A DNA stretch of 32,578 bases from Vulcanimicrobiia bacterium (GCA_025934645.1 JAICWY010000022.1:1-32578), one strand, 5' to 3'; numbered from the stretch's first letter, positions 8,449 through 19,673 are shown. Program-made: numbers and translations. Notes: a model not told the origin generated them from the sequence alone.

Positions 8449-9039
8449 TTGCTTCATTCATCACAAGTGCCGGCCGCGGAGTCGGCGTTGCTCGTTATCG
8501 ACGTGCAAGATTCGTTCAAGGCCGGCGCGCGCTGGCTGCAGCGCAGTAATCCGGATTTCGAACGCAACACCGCGGAATTAATCCGTATATACCGCGCCGC
8601 AGGATTGCCGGTCATCTTCTTCTTGCACGCAGACGAGGACGAGCACTTCTCGATCGGAAGTCCGTATTTTAAACTCATGGATTTCATCGACCGCCGCCAA
8701 GATGAGCCGCTGATCGTCAAAACCACGCGAAACTGCTTCACCAGCACCGACCTCGCGCCACTTCTGATGGCACGCGGCGTGCGCCGTCTTACGATTACCG
8801 GCATTCAGACCGAGCAGTGCTGCGAAACCACGACGCGGGTCGCCGTGGATCTCGGATACGCGGTCGATTTCGTTACGGAAGCGACGCTGACGTTTCCCAT
8901 CCCGAACTGGGACAAACCCGGGGAAACGCTGGGCGTTGATGCAATTGTCGAACGCACCGAATACGCGCTCCGCCGCCGCTTTGCCCGCATCGTCACAGTA
9001 GCGGAGCTCGCCCGCGAATTGGCCAACAAGGCCGCATGA
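8449..9039 (+). CDS. Cysteine hydrolase, isochorismatase/nicotinamidase family
   Basis: A 196-residue cytoplasmic hydrolase of the isochorismatase-like fold, which cleaves amide or vinyl-ether bonds in small molecules through a Cys-Asp-Lys triad. The triad is visible: D18 in LLVIDVQDSF, K91 in IVKTTRNCF, and C124 in TGIQTEQCCETTTR, preceded by the usual cis-peptide region. Start is TTG at 8449, favoured by CAGGAGG at 8434-8440 and by the position of the first strand. Its 3' end overlaps the AraC-type regulator gene by four bases (ATGA), so the two are translationally coupled and the regulator probably controls or senses something linked to this enzyme. The substrate cannot be read from the sequence. 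Confidence 0.88.
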   Translation: MLHSSQVPAAESALLVIDVQDSFKAGARWLQRSNPDFERNTAELIRIYRAAGLPVIFFLHADEDEHFSIGSPYFKLMDFIDRRQDEPLIVKTTRNCFTSTDLAPLLMARGVRRLTITGIQTEQCCETTTRVAVDLGYAVDFVTEATLTFPIPNWDKPGETLGVDAIVERTEYALRRRFARIVTVAELARELANKAA

Positions 9040-9986
9040 AACGCGCGCTATTCGTGTACTTTCCCGGTTGCGAGGTTCTGGATTTCGCCGGGCCGCTGCA
9101 AGCGGTGCACGAACTGAACGCGCTCGCCGGCGAACCGTACCGCGTGCTGCACTGCAGCACGCGGGAAACGGCGAAAGCCGCGCAGGGCCTGATGCTCGCG
9201 CAGTTGGAGCCGCTGCCCGAGCCCAGCGCCGATGACTGTATTTTCATTCCGGGCTTTCCCGTAAACCGAGCCGGAAGCGCACCGCGCGGCTTGAACCGCT
9301 GGCTGCGGCATGCCCATGCGGAGGGCGCGCGCATCTTCGCGGTCTGCACCGGCTCGTTCGTCTTGGCCCAGGCCGGATTGTTGGAAGGGCGCCGCTGCAC
9401 TACGCACTGGAAGCGCACCGCCGAACTACAACGGCGCTTTCCCGGCGTGACGGTGCTCACCGGACGGCTGTTCGTAGCCGATGGCCGGATTACGACGAGC
9501 GCGGGCATTAGCTCGGGCATCGACATGGCGCTCGATTTTATCGAGCGCGAGCACGGCCCGCTTGCGGCGGCTGCCGTGGCACGCGAGATGGTGGTGTACA
9601 TCCGCCGCGACGGATCCCAGCGCCAGGAAAGCATCTATGTCGATTACCGCACACACATCGATCCGTCGGTACACGCGGTGCAGGATTGGCTCATCGCCAA
9701 CCCGGAACGCCACGCCACCCTGCAAGATCTCGCCTCTATCGCCAAGACCAGCACGCGATCGCTCACGCGTACATTTTTGAAAGCGACGGGCATCTCTATC
9801 GGCGCCTACCGCCGCCGCCTGCGTCTGGAACACGCGAAGCGGCTGATGCACAATCCGGAATTATCGATAGAATGCATCGCGGAACGAACGGGATTTTCGG
9901 ATGCGCGGCAACTTCGTCGCCTGTGGCACGCCGAATACGGCAAATCGCCGCGCGCAGAGCGCAAAAGCGCCGCGAGTTGGGCATAA
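9036..9986 (+). CDS. GlxA-family AraC-type transcriptional regulator with DJ-1/PfpI domain
   Basis: A 316-residue regulator with two parts. Residues 1-190 are a DJ-1/PfpI (class I glutamine amidotransferase-like) sensor domain, with LDFAGPLQAV near the start and C104 in the nucleophile-elbow position of FAVCTGSFVLAQAGLL, followed by TTHW. Residues about 212-312 are an AraC-type double helix-turn-helix DNA-binding domain (LQDLASIAKTSTRSLTRTF, then IAERTGFSDARQLRRLW and the family-typical YGKSPR). Members of this group usually regulate an adjacent catabolic gene in response to a small nitrogenous metabolite; the enzyme overlapping it by four bases is the obvious target. No operator could be identified upstream. 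Confidence 0.92.
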   Translation: MKRALFVYFPGCEVLDFAGPLQAVHELNALAGEPYRVLHCSTRETAKAAQGLMLAQLEPLPEPSADDCIFIPGFPVNRAGSAPRGLNRWLRHAHAEGARIFAVCTGSFVLAQAGLLEGRRCTTHWKRTAELQRRFPGVTVLTGRLFVADGRITTSAGISSGIDMALDFIEREHGPLAAAAVAREMVVYIRRDGSQRQESIYVDYRTHIDPSVHAVQDWLIANPERHATLQDLASIAKTSTRSLTRTFLKATGISIGAYRRRLRLEHAKRLMHNPELSIECIAERTGFSDARQLRRLWHAEYGKSPRAERKSAASWA

Positions 9987-10011
9987 TATCTGTTCACCCC
10001 GCAAGAAAATT

Positions 10012-10827
10012 ATGGCGCTGCAGGAACGACGAAGTCATCCACGACCGGCCGCGGCACCCGCGTTCATAGCGGCTATTGACTCCGACGCCTCCGCGCTGGA
10101 TCGCGCAGTCGCCGCCGATGTTCTACTCCGCCATATTTTCGTTCCGCCGGCGCAAACCGTTCCGGGCCTTCAGTACGCCGCGATCTACCGGTTTGCGGAA
10201 AAACATAGCGGCGGAGACATCATCGACGTGTACCGCTGTACGAACAGCGACGTGTGCTTTTCGCTTACCGACATCTCCGGCAAGGGAGTCACTGCCGCGC
10301 TGCACGCCGGGTTAGTGAAATACGGCATCCGGGCGTACGCGACCGAAGATCACGAGCCGCGGGACGTACTGCGCAATTTGAACCGTTTTTACTGCGGCAA
10401 CGACGCGTTCGAAGGAAAAGATTCGTTTGCGAGCGTGTTTTTCGCACGGTATTGCCCGGCCGAACGCGAGTTGCATTACGGGTCCGCCGGGCATGAGGGT
10501 CTGGTGTTCTTCTCTCCTCACGGCGATGCGCGCGCACTCGCGCCGACCGGCCCGGTCGTCGGCGTCATCGAAGACGAACCGCAGATGTACGCAGACGGCC
10601 TGCTCCGCGTCGAACCCGGTTCCGTGCTCGTTGCCGTTTCCGACGGCATCACCGAGGCGCATAGCGACGGCGGCTTCTTCGAGATGGAAGGATTGGTCGG
10701 CGCCGCGCGCGAGCATTTGGAGCGCTCCGTCGAAGATTTGGCCTGCTCGATCGCGCGCGCCGCATCGGCGTTCGCCGGTAACCGCGTCATCGACGATATG
10801 GCGGTGCTCGCCGTGCGTTTCGAATAA
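10012..10827 (+). CDS. SpoIIE/RsbU-type PP2C serine phosphatase
   Basis: A 271-residue protein phosphatase of the PPM/SpoIIE class, which typically dephosphorylates anti-anti-sigma factors in partner-switching pathways. Visible motifs are SGGDIIDVYR and SLTDISGKGVTAAL (first metal-binding Asp), FASVFFARY, YGSAGHEGLVFF, AVSDGITEAHS and IDDMAVLAVRF (last metal-binding Asp). It consists almost only of the catalytic domain; the first 45 residues carry no PAS, GAF or receiver domain. No kinase or STAS gene is nearby, so the partner is elsewhere. Start ATG at 10012 is chosen because upstream codons in this frame lie inside the regulator gene; the ribosome-binding site is weak (GCAAGAAAA). It lies 25 bases after the regulator and ends just before the shared terminator. 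Confidence 0.87.
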   Translation: MALQERRSHPRPAAAPAFIAAIDSDASALDRAVAADVLLRHIFVPPAQTVPGLQYAAIYRFAEKHSGGDIIDVYRCTNSDVCFSLTDISGKGVTAALHAGLVKYGIRAYATEDHEPRDVLRNLNRFYCGNDAFEGKDSFASVFFARYCPAERELHYGSAGHEGLVFFSPHGDARALAPTGPVVGVIEDEPQMYADGLLRVEPGSVLVAVSDGITEAHSDGGFFEMEGLVGAAREHLERSVEDLACSIARAASAFAGNRVIDDMAVLAVRFE

Positions 10828-10835
10828 ATTCGAAT

Positions 10836-10871
10836 AAAAAAAGAGGCCGGCGTTTCCGCCGGCCTCTTTTT
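10836..10871. terminator. Bidirectional rho-independent terminator between phosphatase gene and rpoC
   Basis: A perfect ten-base-pair stem GAGGCCGGCG (10843-10852) / CGCCGGCCTC (10857-10866) with loop TTTC. It is preceded by a run of A and followed by TTTTTCTTTT, so it works on both strands. It ends the plus-strand phosphatase transcript and, three bases beyond the rpoC stop, the rpoC transcript. Confidence 0.92.
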
Positions 10872-10874
10872 CTT

Positions 10875-14672
<3,798 letters not shown>

Positions 14673-14772
14673 GTGTCTCCGTTGAGTCACGGATGTGCGC
14701 TGGCGGCTGCAGCTGACGCAGGGCACCTCATCTCACGTGGTCACGTAAGGGGGCCCACCGTTGCGGCTCACC

Positions 14773-14792
14773 GCCCCGCCCAAGTGCGGGGC
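14773..14792 (-). other. Hairpin near the 5' end of the rpoC leader
   Basis: GCCCCGC (14773-14779) pairs with GCGGGGC (14786-14792) around a six-base loop. It falls a few bases after the expected rpoC transcription start, so the roughly 125-base leader would begin with a stable hairpin, perhaps protecting the 5' end. No known riboswitch or ribosomal-protein site is recognised in the rest of the leader. Confidence 0.5.
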
Positions 14793-14802
14793 ACAGACGG
14801 TT

Positions 14803-14831
14803 ATTATACCCCTGCCCGCCCGTTGCGGCAA
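14803..14831 (-). promoter_or_regulatory. Sigma70-type promoter of rpoC
   Basis: On the minus strand, TTGCCG (14831-14826) and a perfect TATAAT (14808-14803) are separated by exactly 17 bases. The -35 matches TTGACA at four of six positions. The promoter lies about 130 bases ahead of the rpoC GTG with no gene between. This is the strongest promoter-like signal I found in the window and suggests that rpoC is transcribed independently of rpoB. Confidence 0.8.
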
Positions 14832-14954
14832 GGCCGGGGCGGGTGTACGCTGGGATTCCCCCGGCCGAGCAGGCTCCTTCTGCCCATACCTCGCGGCCGC
14901 CCGGGTAACTACCGAGGGAGTTTCCCAACGTCACTTCCCGAGGAGCGAAAGCGC

Positions 14955-15611
14955 ATGAGTATTTCAATGAAGGTCCTCAGCGTCGCGTCGGTTGCCGGGC
15001 TCATGCTTGGTTTCGCCACGCCCACGCTGGCCCAGAACACCGGGACGCCTCCCACGAAGATGGCCGTCCCCAACAGCTCGACTCAGGTCCATTGCAACCC
15101 GAACGGCACCGGTACGGTGACGAACGGCGCAAATTCCGAGACCGGCACCGAGAACACGGTTCCCGGAACCCCCGTGACCTCCAACAACCCCACGGGCCAA
15201 GGCACCACCACCTCGCAGACGCCCACGGTCGCCAAGCCCACAACGGCGACGACGGTGCAGTGCCCCAAGACCGTGCCGTCCACGAACTGCAGCAGCATGA
15301 TGCCGCCTTCGGGCAATAGCAGCATGCCGGGCGCAACGACGAGCACGAACGGCACCACCACGACCACGACCGAAACGACTGCGTCGGGTACGACGAATTG
15401 CGCCAACGGCACGATGAACAACGGCAGCAGCGCCCCGATGAACGGCAGCAGCGGCTCCATGATGAACAACGGAACGCAGATGAACGCGCTCAGCAACAAT
15501 CCGAACGGTTCGGATTGGCTTGCGAAGTTCAACCGTCCGATGGTCGCGGCGACCCACAAGACGAAACGTATGCACCACAAACGCGCGACCGGCGGCGGCG
15601 GGCACTACTAG
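14955..15611 (+). CDS. Secreted Asn/Thr/Ser-rich low-complexity protein
   Basis: A 218-residue exported protein of unknown function. Residues 1-27 are a clear signal peptide, with likely cleavage after LAQ in FATPTLAQ. The mature chain is low in complexity: Asn, Thr, Ser, Gly and Pro dominate, with runs such as NGTTTTTTETT and repeated N-G-S-S and P-M-N-G-S-S units, which suggests a disordered or glycan-like surface chain. Four cysteines (HCNPN, VQCPK, NCSSM, NCANG) might form disulfides. The C-terminus turns basic and His-rich (THKTKRMHHKRATGGGGHY). AGGAG at 14941-14945 fixes the start. It is divergent from rpoC and ends at its own terminator; the DNA between the two leaders is very GC-rich and shows no motif I recognise. 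Confidence 0.75.
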   Translation: MSISMKVLSVASVAGLMLGFATPTLAQNTGTPPTKMAVPNSSTQVHCNPNGTGTVTNGANSETGTENTVPGTPVTSNNPTGQGTTTSQTPTVAKPTTATTVQCPKTVPSTNCSSMMPPSGNSSMPGATTSTNGTTTTTTETTASGTTNCANGTMNNGSSAPMNGSSGSMMNNGTQMNALSNNPNGSDWLAKFNRPMVAATHKTKRMHHKRATGGGGHY

Positions 15612-15633
15612 AAACTTCCGGCTCCGATCGGTC

Positions 15634-15665
15634 GAGGGCCCGCGATTGCGGGCCCTCTTCTTTTT
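15634..15665 (+). terminator. Rho-independent terminator of the Asn/Thr-rich protein gene
   Basis: Perfect ten-base-pair stem GAGGGCCCGC / GCGGGCCCTC (15634-15643 and 15648-15657) with loop GATT, followed by TTCTTTTT. The T tract is only on the plus-strand side, so it serves the plus-strand gene and not clearly the convergent hydrolase gene. Confidence 0.9.
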
Positions 15666-15667
15666 AT

Positions 15668-16474
15668 CTACGGCTGCGTGCGCTCCAAGAACGTGTCCAA
15701 TTCTTGCGTGAAGCGCTCGAAGGCGGTGCGGTGCAAGTTGTGGCCTTGATTTTCGAAGACGCGAATGCTCACGTTTGATCCGCCGCGCTCGCGCACGTAG
15801 CGCAAATCATCCAGGACGACGATGCTCTCGGGTGCATCGGCCATTGCGAGCAGCAGCGGTTTGGGATACTCTTCCAAGTCGCGGCGCAAGTCCCACGCTC
15901 CGGGCGGGTTCTCGTCGCGCAGGCGCTCGATCGGCTCGGCGGTCATGTTGCGCACGGCATGTTTCTTGCGTTCGATGTCGATGTCGCCCCATCCGAGATC
16001 GTGGTACTCTTCCGCGACCTTTGCATCGCGCGCTTCGCCTTTGTGCGCGAAAAGCGATTTTAATTCCCCGAGAAATTCGTCGTACCAAGATGAGTCGGCT
16101 TGCCGGATCATTGGGTCTACGGCCACGACTCGCTGCACGTCGAAGCGCCGGCCCCCGAGAATCGCGACCGCGCCGCCCCATGAGTGCCCGATGAGGATGT
16201 CAACCGGATCGGGCAACGCTTCCATGGCATTGTACAGATCCAACAACGCGCGATGCAGCGTCATTGGGCCGGTGGTTTCCGCCGAATCGCCGTGCCCGCG
16301 CTGATCGTAGGCGTAGATGCGATAGCGGTCTTGATAGTGCATCGCGAAGCGTTCCCACGATTTACGCGAGCTGGTCATGCCGTGCACGGCCAGAATGACC
16401 GGTCCGCGCTCGCCCCAGCGTTCGAGCGTCGTCTTCGCGCCGTCGTCCAGCGCGACGCGTTCTTCAATAGTCAT
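15668..16474 (-). CDS. Alpha/beta-fold hydrolase
   Basis: A 268-residue soluble hydrolase. The fold is shown by the oxyanion-hole motif VHGMTSSRKSW at about 30-40, YDQRGHGDS at 56-64, the nucleophile elbow GHSWGG with S98, and the late catalytic histidine H245 in ENQGHNLHR. The catalytic acid probably lies around ADAPES. Esterase, lactonase or C-C hydrolase activities are all compatible. It is translationally coupled to the dehydrogenase gene upstream (ATGA overlap at 16471-16474), which suggests that both act on the same type of substrate, for instance a hydroxy acid and its ester or lactone. That pairing is inference from position only. Confidence 0.87.
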   Translation of the reverse strand: MTIEERVALDDGAKTTLERWGERGPVILAVHGMTSSRKSWERFAMHYQDRYRIYAYDQRGHGDSAETTGPMTLHRALLDLYNAMEALPDPVDILIGHSWGGAVAILGGRRFDVQRVVAVDPMIRQADSSWYDEFLGELKSLFAHKGEARDAKVAEEYHDLGWGDIDIERKKHAVRNMTAEPIERLRDENPPGAWDLRRDLEEYPKPLLLAMADAPESIVVLDDLRYVRERGGSNVSIRVFENQGHNLHRTAFERFTQELDTFLERTQP

Positions 16475-17370
16475 CGTGCTGCCGCCGCGCCGTTACGCCC
16501 CTTGAACGTGAGTTCCGAGACGCCCGATTTATCGATCTCGCCAAGTCCAACCGTTTTCATGCGCTCGTATTGCTCGTATGCCGCCTGCGCGAGCGGAAGC
16601 CGCAAGCCTTCGTCTTGTGCGAGCGAAAGCGCGATGCCGGAATCTTTAGCGGCATGCGCGGCGGAGAAATACACCTCGTGGTCGCGGTTCTGCATGTCGG
16701 CACCGTCCGTCTCCAACACGCGCGAATTAGCGCCGGTTTGCGAGAAGACTTCGCGCACAACGTTCAAGTCCAAACCTAGCGCGTCCGCAAGTCCCAAGCC
16801 TTCGGCCAGCCCCGCCGTATTGATGTTCATGACCATGTTCACGAGCGCTTTGAGCTGTGCGGCGCGCCCCGCTTCGCCGATGTATTTCAGCGACGCGCTC
16901 ATGGCTTCGAGCATCGGACGCGCGCTCTCGAACACTTCGCGCTTCCCGCCAATCATCAGATAAAGCTCACCGCTGCGGGCTTGAGGAATGGAACTGGCCA
17001 TGCATGCCTCGAGTGAATGCGCGCCGCGCTCTTCGCACAGGCGCTCGACGTCCACGTGCACGCGCGGCGTTACTGTTGCCGCGTTCACGAACAGCTTGCC
17101 GGGCGCGAGCAATGTGTCGCCCTCCGTCGCGAAAATCGTATACATCGCGGTATCGTCCGGCACGACGGTAATCACGACGTCCGAGAGGGCGCTTACCCGG
17201 CTAAGGGTGGTGCACACCTCACCCCCGGTTTCCACCGCGGTTTCCCGCGCGGCCTCTTCACGCGTGTCAAAAAGCGCCGCGATCGTGTAGCCCCGATCGT
17301 GCAAGCGCTTGGCCATATTCGCCCCCATGCGTCCTGTGCCGGCGAATCCGATGCGTTTCCCAATTGCCAT
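16471..17370 (-). CDS. NAD(P)-dependent beta-hydroxyacid dehydrogenase (HIBADH/GLYR family)
   Basis: A 299-residue oxidoreductase of the 3-hydroxyisobutyrate dehydrogenase / glyoxylate reductase family. The N-terminal Rossmann motif is GFAGTGRMGANMA (8-20), and the catalytic lysine lies in GEAGRAAQLKALVNMVMN (K174, with N178). The substrate-binding stretch, usually DAPVSGG, reads EACMASSIP here, so the substrate may be unusual or the fit closer to succinic-semialdehyde/glyoxylate reductases. The open frame extends 32 codons further, but ATG 17370 matches the family start immediately before the first strand. It is the first gene of a two-gene operon with the hydrolase, and divergent from the secreted protein gene at 17514. 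Confidence 0.87.
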   Translation of the reverse strand: MAIGKRIGFAGTGRMGANMAKRLHDRGYTIAALFDTREEAARETAVETGGEVCTTLSRVSALSDVVITVVPDDTAMYTIFATEGDTLLAPGKLFVNAATVTPRVHVDVERLCEERGAHSLEACMASSIPQARSGELYLMIGGKREVFESARPMLEAMSASLKYIGEAGRAAQLKALVNMVMNINTAGLAEGLGLADALGLDLNVVREVFSQTGANSRVLETDGADMQNRDHEVYFSAAHAAKDSGIALSLAQDEGLRLPLAQAAYEQYERMKTVGLGEIDKSGVSELTFKGRNGAAAAR

Positions 17371-17513
17371 GCGGCCCCATTCGCGAGCGGGCCCACCGCG
17401 CCTACGGCCAAAACGTATGGGCGCTCGCTTGTCGTGCTGCTTTAGTGCCGCCGGGAGAGGGAACAATCGCCTGCGCCGGAGCGTTCACGGCAGTAGGAGG
17501 ACGAATCACCCGT

Positions 17514-18008
17514 ATGTTTCTGAAACGCGCAATCGCAGGAACCGCTCTCGCCGGCACGCTGGCGCTGCTGGTTCCCGCAGCACCCGCGCTCGCCAATGGA
17601 GCGGCCAGCACACGCAACATTCTGCTGGGCGTAGGCGCTGCGACGTATCTGATCATTCAGCACAACCGCAAAGTGCACGAACGTTACGCGGAAGACGATC
17701 GCCGTCAAGCCGAACTGCAGTCGGAGAACAGCGACGCGTGGGCCGCGTATCGTAGCGAGAAGAACGCGTACAGCAACTCGCTTGCGGAGATCGCCGACCT
17801 CAAGCGTGAAGTCTCTTTTCAGCACAACGTGATTCTGCAGCAGCGCCATCAACTCTCGATGGTGCAGCGCAGCGGGTACCCGGTGCAAACCGCGTACGCG
17901 CCGGCTCAGCGCCGAAACTCGAATACCGGCAACCGCCGCGTGGCCGCGCGTCCGAACAGCGCGCAGAGCCAAGTAGCGATGGTTTCGTACGGATGGGGAC
18001 AGCTGTAG
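17514..18008 (+). CDS. Secreted or membrane-associated protein of unknown function
   Basis: A 164-residue exported protein. Residues 1-27 form a signal peptide (likely cleavage after APALA). A second short hydrophobic segment (ILLGVGAATYLIIQ, about 36-49) is followed by a charged helix of about 65 residues (HNRKVHERYAEDDRRQAELQ and onward) that may form a coiled coil, then a basic Asn/Gln/Arg-rich tail. This layout would suit a periplasmic protein held to the membrane. TAGGAGG at 17494-17500 lies 13 bases from the ATG, slightly far, but no closer start exists in frame. Its last 16 bases overlap the lipoprotein gene. No family recognised. Confidence 0.75.
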   Translation: MFLKRAIAGTALAGTLALLVPAAPALANGAASTRNILLGVGAATYLIIQHNRKVHERYAEDDRRQAELQSENSDAWAAYRSEKNAYSNSLAEIADLKREVSFQHNVILQQRHQLSMVQRSGYPVQTAYAPAQRRNSNTGNRRVAARPNSAQSQVAMVSYGWGQL

Positions 18009-18385
18009 CACGTTTCGCACTCGCCGCGGCGGCAGCGTTCGCGCTTGCCGCGTGCGGCGGGGGCGGTTCAGGTGGGCAGGCGCAGAGTCTGGCGGATTCT
18101 GCGACCAAGGCTGCCTATAACGACGACATCAGTGCGCTCACGCAGAACTTCGACGATCAGCTAAAGACGCAGGTCAACCGCGCCCAAGTCGGCACGCTCT
18201 CCGATCAGATGCACGAACTGGGCGACTACAAAGGGCTTACGTTCGTCAGCAGCGATCCGGCGAAGAACGAGTTCACGTACCGTGCCGATTTCACAAAAGG
18301 CAACGCGAACGTCGTCGTTCGGCTCGACTCCGACGGCAAAGCCTCCGCCTACCACGTCTTCGTACCGGTCGCTTCCACGCAGTAA
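17993..18385 (+). CDS. Small lipoprotein, DUF3887-like
   Basis: A 130-residue lipoprotein. The signal ends in a clean lipobox, LAAC at 18-21, followed by a Gly-rich linker. The mature domain of about 95 residues has a helical start (SALTQNFDDQLKTQVNR), then LSDQMHELGDYKGLTFV and alternating strands (FTYRADFTKGNANVVVRL, YHVFVPV). This resembles the small DUF3887 / NTF2-like fold, though I hold that only loosely. It starts inside the previous gene (16-base overlap), so it probably depends on coupled translation. A strong hairpin follows its stop. Confidence 0.75.
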   Translation: MGTAVARFALAAAAAFALAACGGGGSGGQAQSLADSATKAAYNDDISALTQNFDDQLKTQVNRAQVGTLSDQMHELGDYKGLTFVSSDPAKNEFTYRADFTKGNANVVVRLDSDGKASAYHVFVPVASTQ

Positions 18386-18392
18386 ACGCGCA

Positions 18393-18426
18393 GCAGTGTT
18401 CCCGTCACGAGCGGGAACACTGCTTT
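18393..18426 (+). terminator. Hairpin terminator after the lipoprotein gene
   Basis: A perfect 12-base-pair stem GCAGTGTTCCCG / CGGGAACACTGC (18393-18404 and 18412-18423) with a seven-base loop, followed only by TTTC. It comes eight bases after the lipoprotein stop and ends four bases before the ATG of the DUF2971 gene, so it may limit read-through and also block ribosome access to that start. Confidence 0.75.
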
Positions 18427-18427
18427 C

Positions 18428-19162
18428 ATGGAGTATGTGCCGGCCGCCGGTACGGTGATCTGGCGGTACATGAAGCTCAACTCGTTTCTGGAACTGCTCA
18501 GCGGGCATTTGGTGCAGACGCGCATCGACGTGTTGCACGATGCCGCTGAGGGCGCGTTCGGGCACAAACACATCACATTCGCCCCGCAGATGCTCGAGCG
18601 CCTAGGCTTTAACGGGAAGCAGACCGATGCCGCCGAGGTGATCCGGCGCGCGCGCACGTATGCCGCCGCGACGTACTGGTTCGAGTTCGAAGAACGCGAA
18701 TCGTACGGCATGTGGAACGTTTACGGCCGCAGCGGCGAATCCGTCGCGATCGAGACCACGGTCGGCGCGCTGCGAGAGGTGCTCAGCCGTGACGGGGAGG
18801 CACGCATCGAACGCATGCGATACGAGCCGATGCGCGGCGAAATCGACAACGTTCACGCACTCTTCTTCCACAAGCGCCGCGAGTACAAGGAAGAGCGGGA
18901 AATCCGCAGCGTGCAAGTCTACGATAGCCCCATTGCCGGAACGATCGTGGATCAGCGGCTTTCGCTCGACGATTTGAACAGCCTGATGAAGCGCATCATC
19001 CTGGCGCCGGACAGCCGGCAAACGTTCATCGAAGCCGTCAAGCGGATCGTGGAGAGCGTCTTCGCCTATGAAAAGCGCCGCTTCGCAGGTGAAATCTGCG
19101 CCTCGGCGCTTGACCAGGACCTCATTCCCCAGCGAACCTGGGTATCAGAAGGACATGAATGA
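18428..19162 (+). CDS. DUF2971 family protein
   Basis: A 244-residue protein of the DUF2971 family, whose biochemical role is unknown. Family marks are IWRYMKLNSFLELL at the N-terminus, VYGRSGESVAIETTVGALRE in the middle, and FFHKRREYKEEREIRSV towards the end. There is no signal peptide. The start is uncertain: the ATG at 18428 directly follows the hairpin and has no ribosome-binding site, while in-frame GTG codons at 18437 and 18455 come before or near the conserved WRYM. DUF2971 genes often occur in variable genome regions, and some are near defence or toxin loci; nothing here confirms that. Its stop overlaps a possible 32-residue gene. Confidence 0.82.
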   Translation: MEYVPAAGTVIWRYMKLNSFLELLSGHLVQTRIDVLHDAAEGAFGHKHITFAPQMLERLGFNGKQTDAAEVIRRARTYAAATYWFEFEERESYGMWNVYGRSGESVAIETTVGALREVLSRDGEARIERMRYEPMRGEIDNVHALFFHKRREYKEEREIRSVQVYDSPIAGTIVDQRLSLDDLNSLMKRIILAPDSRQTFIEAVKRIVESVFAYEKRRFAGEICASALDQDLIPQRTWVSEGHE

Positions 19163-19253
19163 AGGTCTCTTATTTTTCATGGCGGCGGCTGGGGTCGTCA
19201 TCACGGCGATTTTTTACTTCGGCGGCGCATACGAGTCGAACCGCAACTCGTAA
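19155..19253 (+). CDS. Possible 32-residue single-span membrane protein
   Basis: A short open frame, MNEGLLFFMAAAGVVITAIF followed by YFGGAYESNRNS, with one hydrophobic segment of about 20 residues and a polar tail. It overlaps the end of the DUF2971 gene by eight bases (ATGAATGA), and AGAAGGA sits just ahead of the ATG. Its stop directly abuts that of the convergent CBS gene. Small size makes chance possible, but the composition and the coupled position favour a real gene. Confidence 0.4.
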   Translation: MNEGLLFFMAAAGVVITAIFYFGGAYESNRNS

Positions 19254-19673
19254 CTAGCCCTTCGAGATCGACGTAAGCATCCGGCCCGCATCCTCCGGGC
19301 GGACCGCTTTGGCGACGTCGGCTTGGCTTACCATGCCGACGATACGCCCATTGTCGACGACCGGCAAACGGCGCACCTGATGCTGCGCCATTAGATCCAG
19401 TGCGTGCTCGACGGAGTCGTCGGGACGCAGCGTGACGATCTCGCCCTGCTCTAATTCACGCGCGGTCGTGCTCGCCGGATCTTTCCCGCGTGCGATGACG
19501 TGCACGACGATGTCGCGATCGGTCAGCATGCCTTTGAGTTGCTTGTTGGAATCGCAGATCGGCAGTACGCCGATGTCGTCGCTCGCAAGGCGCTGAGCGG
19601 CATCGCGCACCGTCTCCTCCTCACGAATCACCGTGATGTCTTTACTCATGATTTCGGACGCTCGTGTTGCCAT
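19254..19673 (-). CDS. CBS-domain pair protein
   Basis: A 139-residue cytoplasmic protein made of two CBS domains in tandem (about 8-60 and 72-128), forming one Bateman module that usually binds adenine nucleotides. The domains end in KGMLTDRDIVVHV and VGMVSQADVAKAV, the typical (G)(M/I)-(V/L)-(T/S)-x-x-D pattern. It carries no enzyme or transporter domain, so it probably acts as a stand-alone sensor or stress-related protein. A strong AAAGGAG precedes the ATG. It lies 74 bases downstream of the surface operon on the same strand with no convincing terminator between, so it may share that transcript, although its function need not be related. Confidence 0.92.
   Translation of the reverse strand: MATRASEIMSKDITVIREEETVRDAAQRLASDDIGVLPICDSNKQLKGMLTDRDIVVHVIARGKDPASTTARELEQGEIVTLRPDDSVEHALDLMAQHQVRRLPVVDNGRIVGMVSQADVAKAVRPEDAGRMLTSISKG

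Noticed and set aside
14673-14726. RpoC extended by 18 codons upstream
   Set aside because: The extension ([16 protein letters not shown]) has no counterpart at RpoC N-termini, and GGAGA precedes the GTG at 14672.
14831-14954. Possible riboswitch (c-di-AMP type) ahead of the Asn/Thr-rich protein gene
   Set aside because: Short GC-rich inverted segments and a GGGGGAA-like stretch on the opposite strand recall parts of that class, but the conserved order of elements is not there.
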